From CAZCAC01 sp964496575 (GTDB taxonomy: Bacteria > Planctomycetota > UBA1135 > GCA-002686595): a stretch of 64,000 bases of DNA. The position numbers and the translations under genes were made by a program. The stretch covers positions 1 through 64,000 of the forward strand of contig CAZCAC010000011.1 of NCBI GenBank assembly GCA_964496575.1, read 5' to 3'. Positions within the stretch are counted from its first letter, which is position 1; each line of letters starts with the position of its first letter. The notes under the pieces are model-generated. The model did no database searches, was not told the DNA's origin, and saw only the letters and a list, made by a program, of their open reading frames with translations. Shown here piece after piece: positions 1-8,710 of this stretch.

Positions 1-77
1 TCTCGAGCGACATGATCCTTGGCCTTCGAAGGGTGGGAGAGGAAACTGTCGCAGGCCAACCTACGGGACGATCATGA
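1..77 (+). CDS. Possible 3' end of an upstream gene (partial)
   Basis: A reading frame enters from the left edge and stops at a TGA at 75-77, which overlaps the ATG of the next gene in an ATGA arrangement. About 24 residues are visible, ending in GQPTGRS. The overlap fits an operon upstream of the uronate genes. The fragment is too short to identify and the open frame could be chance. Confidence 0.25.
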   Translation, partial: SSDMILGLRRVGEETVAGQPTGRS

Positions 78-1462
78 TCGACATCAACGCAGAAGTGAGC
101 GCGGTCTCCCTCGCTCCGGCGATCGAACGCCTCTGGAAGCTCTCGGCGGAGAAGATCCGGGCGATCGAGGCGAGCTGGCCGGCGGATGCGGGCTCGCCCG
201 TGTTCACCGTGGGAGGCCGCTGGTCGACACGCGGCTGGACCGACTGGACGCGTGGATTCCAGTACGGTTCGGCGCTGCTGCATTTCGACGCGACGGACGA
301 CGAGGAGCTCCTCGAGCTCGGGCGGCGTGGGACGCGGGAGGCGATGACGCCGCACCTCACGCACTTCGGTGTGCACGATCACGGCTTCAACACCGTGAGC
401 ACCTACGGAACCCTGCGGCGGCTGCTCCTCCAGGGGCGGGTGTCGCTCGACGCCAGGGAGCTGGAGCTCTGCGAGCTGGCGATCGTGGTCAGCGGCGCGG
501 TGCAGGCGAAGCGCTGGACGAAGACGCACGAGGGTGGCGGCTTCATCCACTCCTTCAACGGGCCGCACTCCCTCTTCGCGGATACGATTCGCTCCTTGCG
601 CGTGCTGGCGCTGGCGCACGCGCTCGGCCACTACCTGCTGGGCGAGAATGACGAGAGGATCTCGCTGCTCGGCCGCCTGATCGAGCACGCGCACGCGACG
701 GCGACCTGGACGGTGTACTACGGCGAGGGTCGCGACCAGTACGACGTGCGCGGCCGCGTCGCTCACGAGAGCTGCTTCGACACGATCGACGGGCGCTATC
801 GCTGTCCGGCCACGCAGCAGGGCTACTCGCCCTTCTCGACGTGGACGCGCGGGCTCGCCTGGGTGGTGCTCGGTTTCGCCGAGGAGCTGGAGTTCCTCGC
901 CTCGCTGGAGGACGACGCGCTCGATCCGTTTGGCGGGCGAGGGGCGATCGAGGCGGAGATGCTGCGCGCGGCGCGAGCCTCCGCCGACTTCACCATAGAG
1001 CACTCCCCGACCGACGGCATCCCGTACTGGGACACCGGCGCGCCGGGACTCCGGTGGCTCGACGGCTGGCGCGAGCGCCCCGCCGATCCGTTCAACGATC
1101 ACGAGCCGGTGGACAGCTCCGCCGCGGCGATCGCCGCGCAGGGGCTGATCCGGCTGGGGCTCTACCTCGACGCGAAGGGGGCCGACGACGAGGGGCGTCG
1201 CTACCGTCAGGCGGGCCTGACCGTCGCGGCGGCGCTGTTCGCCGAACCGTACCTCTCGCTCGACCCGGAGCACCAGGGCTTGATCCTGCACTCGATCTAC
1301 CACCGCCCCGGCGGCTGGGACCACGTGCCGGCGGGGGCGAGGATCCCGCGCGGCGAATCGTCGATGTGGGGGGACTACCACGCGCGCGAGCTCGCGCTCC
1401 TGATCTCCAGCCTGGAAGGGGATGGGGCGTACTACTGCTTCTTCGCCGGAGGAGAACGATGA
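74..1462 (+). CDS. GH88-like unsaturated glucuronyl hydrolase
   Basis: This 462-residue protein resembles glycoside hydrolase family 88, which removes 4,5-unsaturated uronic acid from oligosaccharides left by polysaccharide lyases. Family-like blocks are visible: HDHGFN near residue 98, STWTRGLAWVVLGFAEE near 255, DTGAPG near 318, DSSAAAIAAQGL near 345 and GESSMWGDYHARELAL near 428. No clear signal peptide is present, so it probably acts in the cytoplasm. Its stop overlaps the start of the SDR gene (ATGA at 1459), and a KDPG aldolase follows, which fits a uronate pathway. The exact substrate cannot be read from the sequence. Confidence 0.75.
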   Translation: MIDINAEVSAVSLAPAIERLWKLSAEKIRAIEASWPADAGSPVFTVGGRWSTRGWTDWTRGFQYGSALLHFDATDDEELLELGRRGTREAMTPHLTHFGVHDHGFNTVSTYGTLRRLLLQGRVSLDARELELCELAIVVSGAVQAKRWTKTHEGGGFIHSFNGPHSLFADTIRSLRVLALAHALGHYLLGENDERISLLGRLIEHAHATATWTVYYGEGRDQYDVRGRVAHESCFDTIDGRYRCPATQQGYSPFSTWTRGLAWVVLGFAEELEFLASLEDDALDPFGGRGAIEAEMLRAARASADFTIEHSPTDGIPYWDTGAPGLRWLDGWRERPADPFNDHEPVDSSAAAIAAQGLIRLGLYLDAKGADDEGRRYRQAGLTVAAALFAEPYLSLDPEHQGLILHSIYHRPGGWDHVPAGARIPRGESSMWGDYHARELALLISSLEGDGAYYCFFAGGER

Positions 1463-2241
1463 ACGGAAGACGTCGGACAGCCCTGATCACGGGCGGCACC
1501 CGGGGGATCGGCCTCGGAATCGCGCGGGCTCTGGCGCGCGAGGAGCACGACTTGCTCGTCAATGGCCGCCGCGAGCTCGGCGAGGACGATCCCGCCCTGC
1601 TGGAGCTGCGTGCGCTCGGGGCCGAGGTGCACTACGTCGCCGCCGACATCGCCTCGCCGGTCCAGCGCGAGAAGCTGCTGCTCGCGGCGCGCGACCGCTT
1701 CGAGCGCCTCGACGTCCTGGTCAACAACGCCGGCGTCACCTCGCGCGATCGCGGCCTCGACCTGCTCGAGGCGACCGAGGAGAGCTTCGAGTGGCTGATG
1801 CGGATCAACCTGCAGGGACCCTTCTTCCTGACGCAGCAGATCGCGCGCTGGATGGTCGAGACTCCCGCGGGTGACACCGACCCGCCGCCCTGCATCGTGT
1901 TCATCACCTCGGTCTCCGCCGAGCTGGTCTCCGACACGCGCGCCGACTACTGCCTGAGCAAGACGGCGGCGAGCATGGCGGTGCGGGCCTTCGCCGCGCG
2001 CCTCACCGGGGAGGGGATCGGCGTGTACGAGGTGCGCCCGGGGATCGTGCGGACCGACATGACCGCGAGCGCGGTCGAGAAGTACGATCGCCTCATCGAG
2101 GACGGCAATCTGCTCGAGGCGCGGTGGGGGACCCCCGAGGACATCGGGCGCGCCGTGGCGATGCTGGCGCGCGGGGATCTCAGCTACGCGGCAGGGCAGG
2201 TCTTGACGATCGACGGCGGGATGACCCAGCACCGGTTGTAG
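1459..2241 (+). CDS. SDR-family oxidoreductase (3-ketoacyl-ACP reductase-like)
   Basis: This 260-residue classical short-chain dehydrogenase has the NAD(P)-binding TGGTRGIG motif near residue 11, the NNAG motif near 90, a catalytic Ser in ITSVSAE and the YCLSK motif near 170. The C-terminus ends in the usual AGQVLTIDGGM. The chosen ATG overlaps the previous stop and has GGAGG just upstream. Sitting between a GH88-like hydrolase and a KDPG aldolase, it may reduce a 4-deoxy-5-keto uronate or a related keto sugar acid. That substrate is inferred from context only. Confidence 0.85.
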   Translation: MNGRRRTALITGGTRGIGLGIARALAREEHDLLVNGRRELGEDDPALLELRALGAEVHYVAADIASPVQREKLLLAARDRFERLDVLVNNAGVTSRDRGLDLLEATEESFEWLMRINLQGPFFLTQQIARWMVETPAGDTDPPPCIVFITSVSAELVSDTRADYCLSKTAASMAVRAFAARLTGEGIGVYEVRPGIVRTDMTASAVEKYDRLIEDGNLLEARWGTPEDIGRAVAMLARGDLSYAAGQVLTIDGGMTQHRL

Positions 2242-2255
2242 GACGGACAGGAACG

Positions 2256-2888
2256 ATGAGCGAGATGAACCCGGCCACCGCGCGCCTCGCCGAGCTGCGG
2301 CTGATCCCGGTCGTGGCGATCGAGGACGCGAACCAGGCTCCGGCGCTGGCCGAGGCGTTGCTCGCCGGCGGCCTGCCTTGCGTCGAGATCACCTTTCGCA
2401 CCGCCGCCGCCCCCGAGGCGATCGCGGCGATGGCGCAGGTCGAGGACCTCCTGGTCGGCGCCGGCACGGTGCTGAACGTCGACCAGGCGGAGCGCGCGGT
2501 CGCGAACGGCGCCCGCTTCATCGTCTCGCCGGGGCTGGACCCCGCCACGGTGCGCTGGTGCCTCGAGCGTGAGATCGCCGTCTTCCCCGGCATCGCCACC
2601 CCGACCGACCTGATGGGCGCGATGGCGCTGGGGCTCGAGGTGGTCAAGCTCTTCCCCGCGGAGACCCTCGGCGGCCTCGGTGCCCTGAAGGCGCTCGCGG
2701 GTCCCTTCCCGGGACTCAAGTTCATCCCCACCGGCGGCGTCTCCGCGGAGAACCTCGCCGACTGGCTGGCGCACCCCAGGGTCCTCGCCTGCGGTGGGAG
2801 CTGGATGGTCGCCAGGAAGCTGATCGCTTCGGGCGACTTCGTCGAGATCACCCGACGGGTCCGCGCGGCGGTGGACCTCGTCGGGTGA
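2256..2888 (+). CDS. eda: KDPG / KHG aldolase
   Basis: This 210-residue protein matches the class I aldolase that splits 2-keto-3-deoxy-6-phosphogluconate into pyruvate and glyceraldehyde-3-phosphate. Visible motifs are the catalytic Glu in EITFR near residue 45, GAGTVL near 69, the Schiff-base Lys in VVKLFPAE near 130 and FIPTGGV near 159. The ATG at 2256, 14 bases after the SDR stop, gives the family's usual length. Together with the two genes before it, it completes a route from unsaturated uronates into central metabolism, assuming the missing kinase lies elsewhere. Confidence 0.92.
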   Translation: MSEMNPATARLAELRLIPVVAIEDANQAPALAEALLAGGLPCVEITFRTAAAPEAIAAMAQVEDLLVGAGTVLNVDQAERAVANGARFIVSPGLDPATVRWCLEREIAVFPGIATPTDLMGAMALGLEVVKLFPAETLGGLGALKALAGPFPGLKFIPTGGVSAENLADWLAHPRVLACGGSWMVARKLIASGDFVEITRRVRAAVDLVG

Positions 2889-2909
2889 GTCGATGATTCC
2901 GAGCGCAGC

Positions 2910-5756
2910 TCAGCGCTTCTCCACGCCCAGCCGCTCGCGCCACGTCTCGATCAGCGCATCCTGCTCGGTGACGTAAGCGGGCCACTCGACCACCGCCTCA
3001 CCGGTGCGGCGGGCGATCTCGGTCAGCGCGGCGTGACGCGCCTGGCCCTGCCAGCCCTGGAGGTCGTCGAGGACGAGTCCCAGCTCGCCTTGCTCGAAGA
3101 GCGCCTTCGCCGCCGCCGGGCTGTCGAGGCGCGCGGCGGCGCGGGTGAGCAGCACCGGGTCGTCGAGCCCCGCGGCGGCATCGACGATCAGGGAGACGGT
3201 CCGCGCGTCCAGGATGCGGTCGAGCACGGGGCCCTCGCCGCCCAGCAAGAGGCGCGCGAGGTCCGCGTACCGGTTCGTCTCCATCAGCTTCGAGATCAGG
3301 TCCCAGCTGTAGAGGCGTCCGGTGCGCACCAGCCCGAAGAGCGTGTCGATGAGGTCGAGCTCCAGGGCCCACGGCACGAGCCCTGCCGGGTGGTAGCTCG
3401 CCCGGAGGGCGAAGCGCATCGCATCCGCGTCCCCGAGCGCGACCAGGCCGCGGGCGCCCACCCTGGTCCAGCCCCCCCCGCGCAGCGTGTACTCGATGAG
3501 ACGCTTGCGGTCGTCGAGCGAGGCGAGCTCGGCGGCCAGCTCGGCCTCGACAGAGGGATCGCCTTGCTGCAGGGTCATCCGCTGCGTCAATCGCTCGATG
3601 TTCCAGCGCTGGAGCGCCCTGGTCACCTCCGCCAGCCCCGCCCGCAGCCTGCTCAGGGTCTGTTCGGGGGTCTCGGTGCGATGGCTCAGAAACTGGTTGT
3701 TCATGAGGACGAGGTTCCAGCCGGGGAGCTCCAGCTGGGCGAGTTGCCGGGCCGCGCTGCCCCGGATCTCCAGATCCGCGTGAGACAGCGCCTCGACCAG
3801 AACAGCCGCGTCTCGGGTTTTCAGGAACCCGAACGCTTCCCGGGCGGTCGCCTTCGCCCGCGGAGCGGTCGCCCCGTGGTAGATCGCGCGAACGACGCTC
3901 GTGAAGTCGCGTCTCTTCGCTTCCCCCAGCACCTCCAGCCGGCGTTCCGCCGAGAGCTCGTCGAGCGCCTCGAGGAGCACCTCCGGCCCCGGCTGGCCCC
4001 AGCTCAGGGTCTGCGAGAAGATCAGGTGGTTCGGATCGTGGAGCAGCCGGACGAGCGTCTCCTTCGAGATTCCCTGCGGCCGGGTGCCCAGCGCCACTCG
4101 CCGCAGTGGGGGCGACGAGCTGAGCAGGGCCGGTTCCATGCACCGGGCGAGGCCGTCCGGGGGGAGGAGTCCCCGGGCGAAGTCGGGCGCCTGGAGCTGC
4201 ACCGCCTCTTCCGGCGCAGACAGCGCGGCGAGGGTGAGTCGCTCGGCGAGGCTTCGCCCCTCCGACACCGGGAGGTCCTGCTGGAGCGCCATGGTGATCA
4301 CCCGCAGGAGGGGCTGGATCCGCCAGAGCCGGCTCAGCTCGGCGCTGGGCGCGAAGGTGGCGCGGAGCAGCTCCGGGTCTCCCCGCTCGAGACCGACCCG
4401 CAGGACCTCGGGGATGCCGCGCCCCTGGCTGGTGTAGACGGGGCCCTGTCGAGCGAGCGCCGCGTAGTAGACGAACTCCCGCGCCACGCTGGTCTCGACC
4501 TCCAGCAGGAGCGGCATTGGCAGGGCCGGGTCGGATTTCTCGCAAGCGGCGTCCAGCACCTTCAGCTGAAGGTCGATCGTCTCGTGCCCCGCGCGCTCCA
4601 GCGCCTCGGTACGCCAGGCTGTGTCGTCGCCGTGCAGGAGCGCGAGCAGCCCGTTCAGGCGGACCGCCGGCTCGAGGTCGGTGAGCAGAGCATCGATCAC
4701 CTCGCGCGGGGGATTCCGTTCCAGGACCTGCCGGGCGAGCTGGTCGCGCCACCTGGCCGGGAGGCGGGGGAAGAAGGCGCGCAGCCTTTGGCTGGAGGGA
4801 GTTGTCCCGAGCAGGGCGACGCCGGAGGACCAGGTTTCGAGCTTACGGAGGCGATTCCCCAGTTTGTCCAAATCCGCCTCGGTGTCCGGGACGCTGGCGA
4901 GCAGCCGGTCCAGGAGCTCCGCGACGATCGGGTGCGGGTTCGCCAGGAGTCGGTCGAGATCGATGTACCCCCTCACCTCCCAGTCGACCAGCTCCGGGGT
5001 GCGTTCGACGACCGCGGTGATGGCCTGCATCGCCTCGTCGTCGGGCCACCTCAGCAGGTAGTCGAAGAGGGCGTGGGTGACCTCCCCCGAGGACTCGCGG
5101 GCCAGCCTCAGGAGCGGCTCGTGCAAGGTCTCCTCGTCGTGCTCGCCCAGCACCCGGATCGCCCAGGCGGCGGCTTTCGAATCCAGCACCAGCGCGAGCT
5201 CGGCGAGCTCGTCCGCGTGGTCGGCGATGGCGGCGGGCCCCTTATCTCGCAGGATGAAGCTCAAGGACTCCCCCTGCCTCTCGCACTCGGCCGCGATCTG
5301 CTCGACGCCGAGGTTGCGAAGCACGCTTCGAAGTCTGGCCGAGGTCGCGGTCTCGCTGTCCAGCAGCATCTCGCGCAGGAACGTCCGCGCTTCCGCCACG
5401 GCCTCCGACTCGACCCCCTCGACGGTGGCCGGAGTCTCGAGCGACTCCCGCACCCGCTCCGCCGCTCTTGTCCCGTCGTACTCGGCGAGGACCTTCCCGA
5501 AGAGCTCCTCGGCGACGGTCTCCTCCTCCCGGGCCCGGGCGATCATGCCCATCCGCCAGAGCGCACGCGCGACCAGCTCGCGGTCGGCGGCCTCGCCGAG
5601 CTCGGCGCAGCGCCGGTACGAGCGCAGCGCCGCCTCCAGATCGGCTTCGGCGGTCTCCTGGAACCAGCCTTCCACGTACGCCTCGCGACAGGTCTCCGCG
5701 GGTGGGTCCTGTGGCGGGAGCGCGAGCGTCGAACAGAATGCCAAGGCGAGTAGCAT
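2910..5756 (-). CDS. Large secreted HEAT-like repeat protein
   Basis: This 948-residue protein begins with a short hydrophobic leader (MLLALAFCSTLALPPQ) and so is probably exported. A TPR-like N-terminal part (roughly residues 20-110: CREAYVEGWFQ, SYRRCAELGEAAD, ELFGKVLAEYDG) is followed by long alpha-helical HEAT-like repeats rich in LxxAL and RLLxDP patterns. No catalytic motif is visible. AAGGAGG lies just upstream of the ATG. It ends convergently about 20 bases from eda. Proteins of this type are common in Planctomycetota and are probably binding scaffolds. The specific role is unknown. Confidence 0.8.
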   Translation of the reverse strand: MLLALAFCSTLALPPQDPPAETCREAYVEGWFQETAEADLEAALRSYRRCAELGEAADRELVARALWRMGMIARAREEETVAEELFGKVLAEYDGTRAAERVRESLETPATVEGVESEAVAEARTFLREMLLDSETATSARLRSVLRNLGVEQIAAECERQGESLSFILRDKGPAAIADHADELAELALVLDSKAAAWAIRVLGEHDEETLHEPLLRLARESSGEVTHALFDYLLRWPDDEAMQAITAVVERTPELVDWEVRGYIDLDRLLANPHPIVAELLDRLLASVPDTEADLDKLGNRLRKLETWSSGVALLGTTPSSQRLRAFFPRLPARWRDQLARQVLERNPPREVIDALLTDLEPAVRLNGLLALLHGDDTAWRTEALERAGHETIDLQLKVLDAACEKSDPALPMPLLLEVETSVAREFVYYAALARQGPVYTSQGRGIPEVLRVGLERGDPELLRATFAPSAELSRLWRIQPLLRVITMALQQDLPVSEGRSLAERLTLAALSAPEEAVQLQAPDFARGLLPPDGLARCMEPALLSSSPPLRRVALGTRPQGISKETLVRLLHDPNHLIFSQTLSWGQPGPEVLLEALDELSAERRLEVLGEAKRRDFTSVVRAIYHGATAPRAKATAREAFGFLKTRDAAVLVEALSHADLEIRGSAARQLAQLELPGWNLVLMNNQFLSHRTETPEQTLSRLRAGLAEVTRALQRWNIERLTQRMTLQQGDPSVEAELAAELASLDDRKRLIEYTLRGGGWTRVGARGLVALGDADAMRFALRASYHPAGLVPWALELDLIDTLFGLVRTGRLYSWDLISKLMETNRYADLARLLLGGEGPVLDRILDARTVSLIVDAAAGLDDPVLLTRAAARLDSPAAAKALFEQGELGLVLDDLQGWQGQARHAALTEIARRTGEAVVEWPAYVTEQDALIETWRERLGVEKR

Positions 5757-5959
5757 GACGATCCTCCTTGCGGTTTCTCGGACGGGTCTCTCAGAGGGTA
5801 GGCCGCCCCCGCGACGGAGTTGTCACCGCGATATCACCCCCCCGACACCTTTTCGAAGCGAGGCGTCGCGCTGCCGTCGTCACCGCGAGTGCATGATGGG
5901 GTCGGTCCCGTACAATCGCGGGCGGGAGGAGAGGCTGGAGAGGACCGGGAGGAACGGCT

Positions 5960-8578
5960 TTGCGAGTAGCACCGAAATGGTCGATCGCCGTGGTGGCCGC
6001 GGGCGCCTCGCTCCTGGTGTGCCCATCGTGTGGCTCCGGGACGGCGCTGGTCCTCGGAGCGTCCCAGGGAGACGAAGATGCGGACGCCCCGGCGGTGGTC
6101 TCCTCCCTCGAGGTGAAGAGCCCCAAGGTGTCGCCGGCGACCGTTCGCTTCTTCCTGGCCGACCCGGACGGGGGAGCTTCCCCGCGGGTGCGCTTCCACT
6201 ACTCCGTGGCCGGCGGCGAGTTCATTCCCGTGACCGATGGCGCCGGGTCCCCGCTGGTGCTCGATCAGGATCTCGCCGTCTCCCCGGCGGGCGAGGTGAA
6301 CGAGCTCGAGTGGGACTTCCTCGCCGAGTCCGGCCTCGGGGCGGCGTTGAACGAGGACGTGGCCCTCTTCGCCTCGGCCGATGACGGCTCACCTCCCACC
6401 GGAGCGAATCCCGCCGAGGCACCGAACCTGGTCACGGGTCTCACGCTCGGCAACCTGCCGCCGGTCGTGGAGCTCGACCCGCTGGCCGCGGAGATCCCCG
6501 GGATCGTCGCCCTCACCCTCCGGGTTGCGGACCCGGCACGCGCGGGGGACCTGGTGGACGTCGGCATCGAGTACCAGGGCGACGGTGCGCAGAGCTGGAG
6601 TCCGGCCCTCCCGGCCGGACCGGTCGCGGGTGACCCTCCCGAGTACTTCTTCCGCAACGTCTCCGTGCCCTACGAGGGGGATGGCGCCGAGGTCCTGACC
6701 TTCTTCTGGGACGTCGTCGGGCAGCTGGGGTCGGTCGACGCGCAGGTCCTCCTGCGCGCGACGGTGGTGGACAAGGAGGTCGCCGGCGAGTCCACCGAGG
6801 GGTACCACTTCGCGTCCACCGTGGTCGAGACGGGGTCGTTCGTCGTCGACAACAACCAGGTCCCGATCGCGAGCCTGGAGGCGGGGGCCGTCTTTTCGAA
6901 CCCCGATCGCCGGCGGGAGCTGAGCATCCCGTACTCCGTCGCGGACGCCGAGCAGGACGAGGTGCGGGTCCTGTTCCAGTGGCGGCGGCAATCCGTCGCG
7001 TACCCGGAGCTTCCATCGAGCGCGGCGGCCCTGGCCGAGCTCGCCGCCGATCCAGGCGCCTATCCCGAGCTGCAGCTCGCCACGGAAGCGGCGCGCCCGG
7101 CCGTCGGTCCGGTGCTGCCGCTTCCCGCCCTGCTCGATCCGGACGGCCGGCGGCTGCGGCTCCCGACCCTCGCGACGCGCGACTCGTACGTGGCGACCGG
7201 TGGCCTCGAGGGGCAGGAGGTGGAGATCCTCCGCTCCTTCGACCGCCTGAGCCCCGCGGAGGCCTCCACCAACGGGTGGGACCTGCAGCAGCCGACCGCC
7301 GTGCTGCCGGTCGCGGATCCGTCGGCGGCACTCGTGCTGGACCAGCCGGGGTCGACGTGGCGCCTGCGGGAGCTCGATCTCACCAGCGGAGCGGTCCGGC
7401 GCGAGGTGGCCACCTCGGCGCTGGGGCCACCCGGCCCGATGACCTACGAGCGCGGCGCCGCCGCGGTGCTGATCGCCGTGGAGGCCGGCGCCGAGTGGCG
7501 GGTGCAGCGGGTCGACCTCGCCTCGGGGAGCGTCACGACCCTCTCGCCCGAGGGCGACCCGCTGCCCCAGGGAGCGATCCGGGGGGTCGCCTCGCCCACG
7601 GCGGGAAGCTGTGTGCTGACCGTCGGCAGCGCCCTGCTGCGGCTCGACTACGCCGCCACCGGCCAGCCGGTGCGCGGCTCCATCGTTCGCGACGGCCTCC
7701 AGCTCCCCTGGGGGATCGTGGTGGACCCGGGACGGGAGGGCACCGTCCTCGTGGCCGAGAAGGACTGGGACGATGCCGGGCTACGCGCGGTCACGGGACG
7801 GATCTTCGCGCTGGACCTCTGCAGCGGGAACCTCGCGCAGGTGGCGGCCGGCGCGACCGCCCTGCGACCGGAGGCGATCGCCTGGGACCATTCGAGCCGG
7901 CGGCTCCTCCTGGTGTCCAACGCCTCCGGGTCGACGCGCACGCTGATGGTGCTCGACCTGCGCGCGGAGGCGAACGAGCTCGTGTACGAGGTTCCGCTCG
8001 AATCGAGCGTGAACGAACCGGTCTCGAGCCTCGCGTCGGGAACCGACGGGCTGCGCGTGTTCCCGGCCGCGGGGGATCTCCTTCTCGCGGGCGGCGTCGA
8101 GCAGCGACGCCAGATCACGGCCTTCGAGGCGTCGAGCTCGACGGCCACGGTCGACTCCCCCTTCGAGCCCCCGCTCCGCGCCGGGACCCGCTGGCGGATC
8201 AGGGACCGGGTGCGCCCGCTCCTCGGGGAGGTCGGGGCGACCTCGGACGTCTTCGTGTGGGACACCTCCGCCGTGCGCGAGGGGGGACCGGTGCACCTGC
8301 GCGCGGTTCCCTTCGACAACGACGCCGGCCTGGCCGGGGATCTCGGGAGCCCGCTCTCACTCCGGGCCGACCTGGAGACCGAGGCGCTCGCGGTCGCCAC
8401 CGGGCTCAGCCCCTTCGCCGGCCTGGCCGTGGGCGACGTGGACGACGACGGGGACCTCGACGTCGTGTCGGCCGCGGGGTTCGCCGAGATCCGGATCTCG
8501 CGACAGACGGGGTTCCGCAGCTACCAGACGACGAGCTTCGCGATCGACGGATCGATCTCGACGAGCTCGGATGGCTAG
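5960..8578 (+). CDS. FG-GAP / beta-propeller lipoprotein, 5' part (ends at in-frame TAG)
   Basis: From a TTG start with GGGAGGAAC upstream, 872 residues are encoded. The N-terminus (hydrophobic residues 8-20, then C21 and C24) looks like an export or lipoprotein signal, though the lipobox is atypical. Beta-rich domains follow, including propeller-like segments around residues 420-700. The first calcium-type FG-GAP motif, DVDDDGDLDVV, lies near residue 830. A TAG at 8576-8578 ends the frame, but the same frame stays open for another 2 kb of FG-GAP repeats. This is probably the first half of one roughly 1,555-residue surface protein. Confidence 0.75.
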   Translation: MRVAPKWSIAVVAAGASLLVCPSCGSGTALVLGASQGDEDADAPAVVSSLEVKSPKVSPATVRFFLADPDGGASPRVRFHYSVAGGEFIPVTDGAGSPLVLDQDLAVSPAGEVNELEWDFLAESGLGAALNEDVALFASADDGSPPTGANPAEAPNLVTGLTLGNLPPVVELDPLAAEIPGIVALTLRVADPARAGDLVDVGIEYQGDGAQSWSPALPAGPVAGDPPEYFFRNVSVPYEGDGAEVLTFFWDVVGQLGSVDAQVLLRATVVDKEVAGESTEGYHFASTVVETGSFVVDNNQVPIASLEAGAVFSNPDRRRELSIPYSVADAEQDEVRVLFQWRRQSVAYPELPSSAAALAELAADPGAYPELQLATEAARPAVGPVLPLPALLDPDGRRLRLPTLATRDSYVATGGLEGQEVEILRSFDRLSPAEASTNGWDLQQPTAVLPVADPSAALVLDQPGSTWRLRELDLTSGAVRREVATSALGPPGPMTYERGAAAVLIAVEAGAEWRVQRVDLASGSVTTLSPEGDPLPQGAIRGVASPTAGSCVLTVGSALLRLDYAATGQPVRGSIVRDGLQLPWGIVVDPGREGTVLVAEKDWDDAGLRAVTGRIFALDLCSGNLAQVAAGATALRPEAIAWDHSSRRLLLVSNASGSTRTLMVLDLRAEANELVYEVPLESSVNEPVSSLASGTDGLRVFPAAGDLLLAGGVEQRRQITAFEASSSTATVDSPFEPPLRAGTRWRIRDRVRPLLGEVGATSDVFVWDTSAVREGGPVHLRAVPFDNDAGLAGDLGSPLSLRADLETEALAVATGLSPFAGLAVGDVDDDGDLDVVSAAGFAEIRISRQTGFRSYQTTSFAIDGSISTSSDG

Positions 8579-8710
8579 GTCCTGGAGCTCGCGGACATCA
8601 CCGGTGACGGCGCGGTCGACCTGGTCCTCGCGAATGGTTCCAACCGGATCGACATCCATCCGCGGACCACGCCGGGCGAATTCGGCCCGCGGCAGGAGGT
8701 CGGCAGCGGG

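Noticed and set aside
2892..2905. GATTCCGAGCGCAG shared with the region near 26230
   Set aside because: A 14-base match is expected by chance in a window of this size and composition.
3033..5753. A 906-residue plus-strand frame opposite the HEAT protein
   Set aside because: It is an antisense shadow in GC-rich DNA, with no start context or domain.
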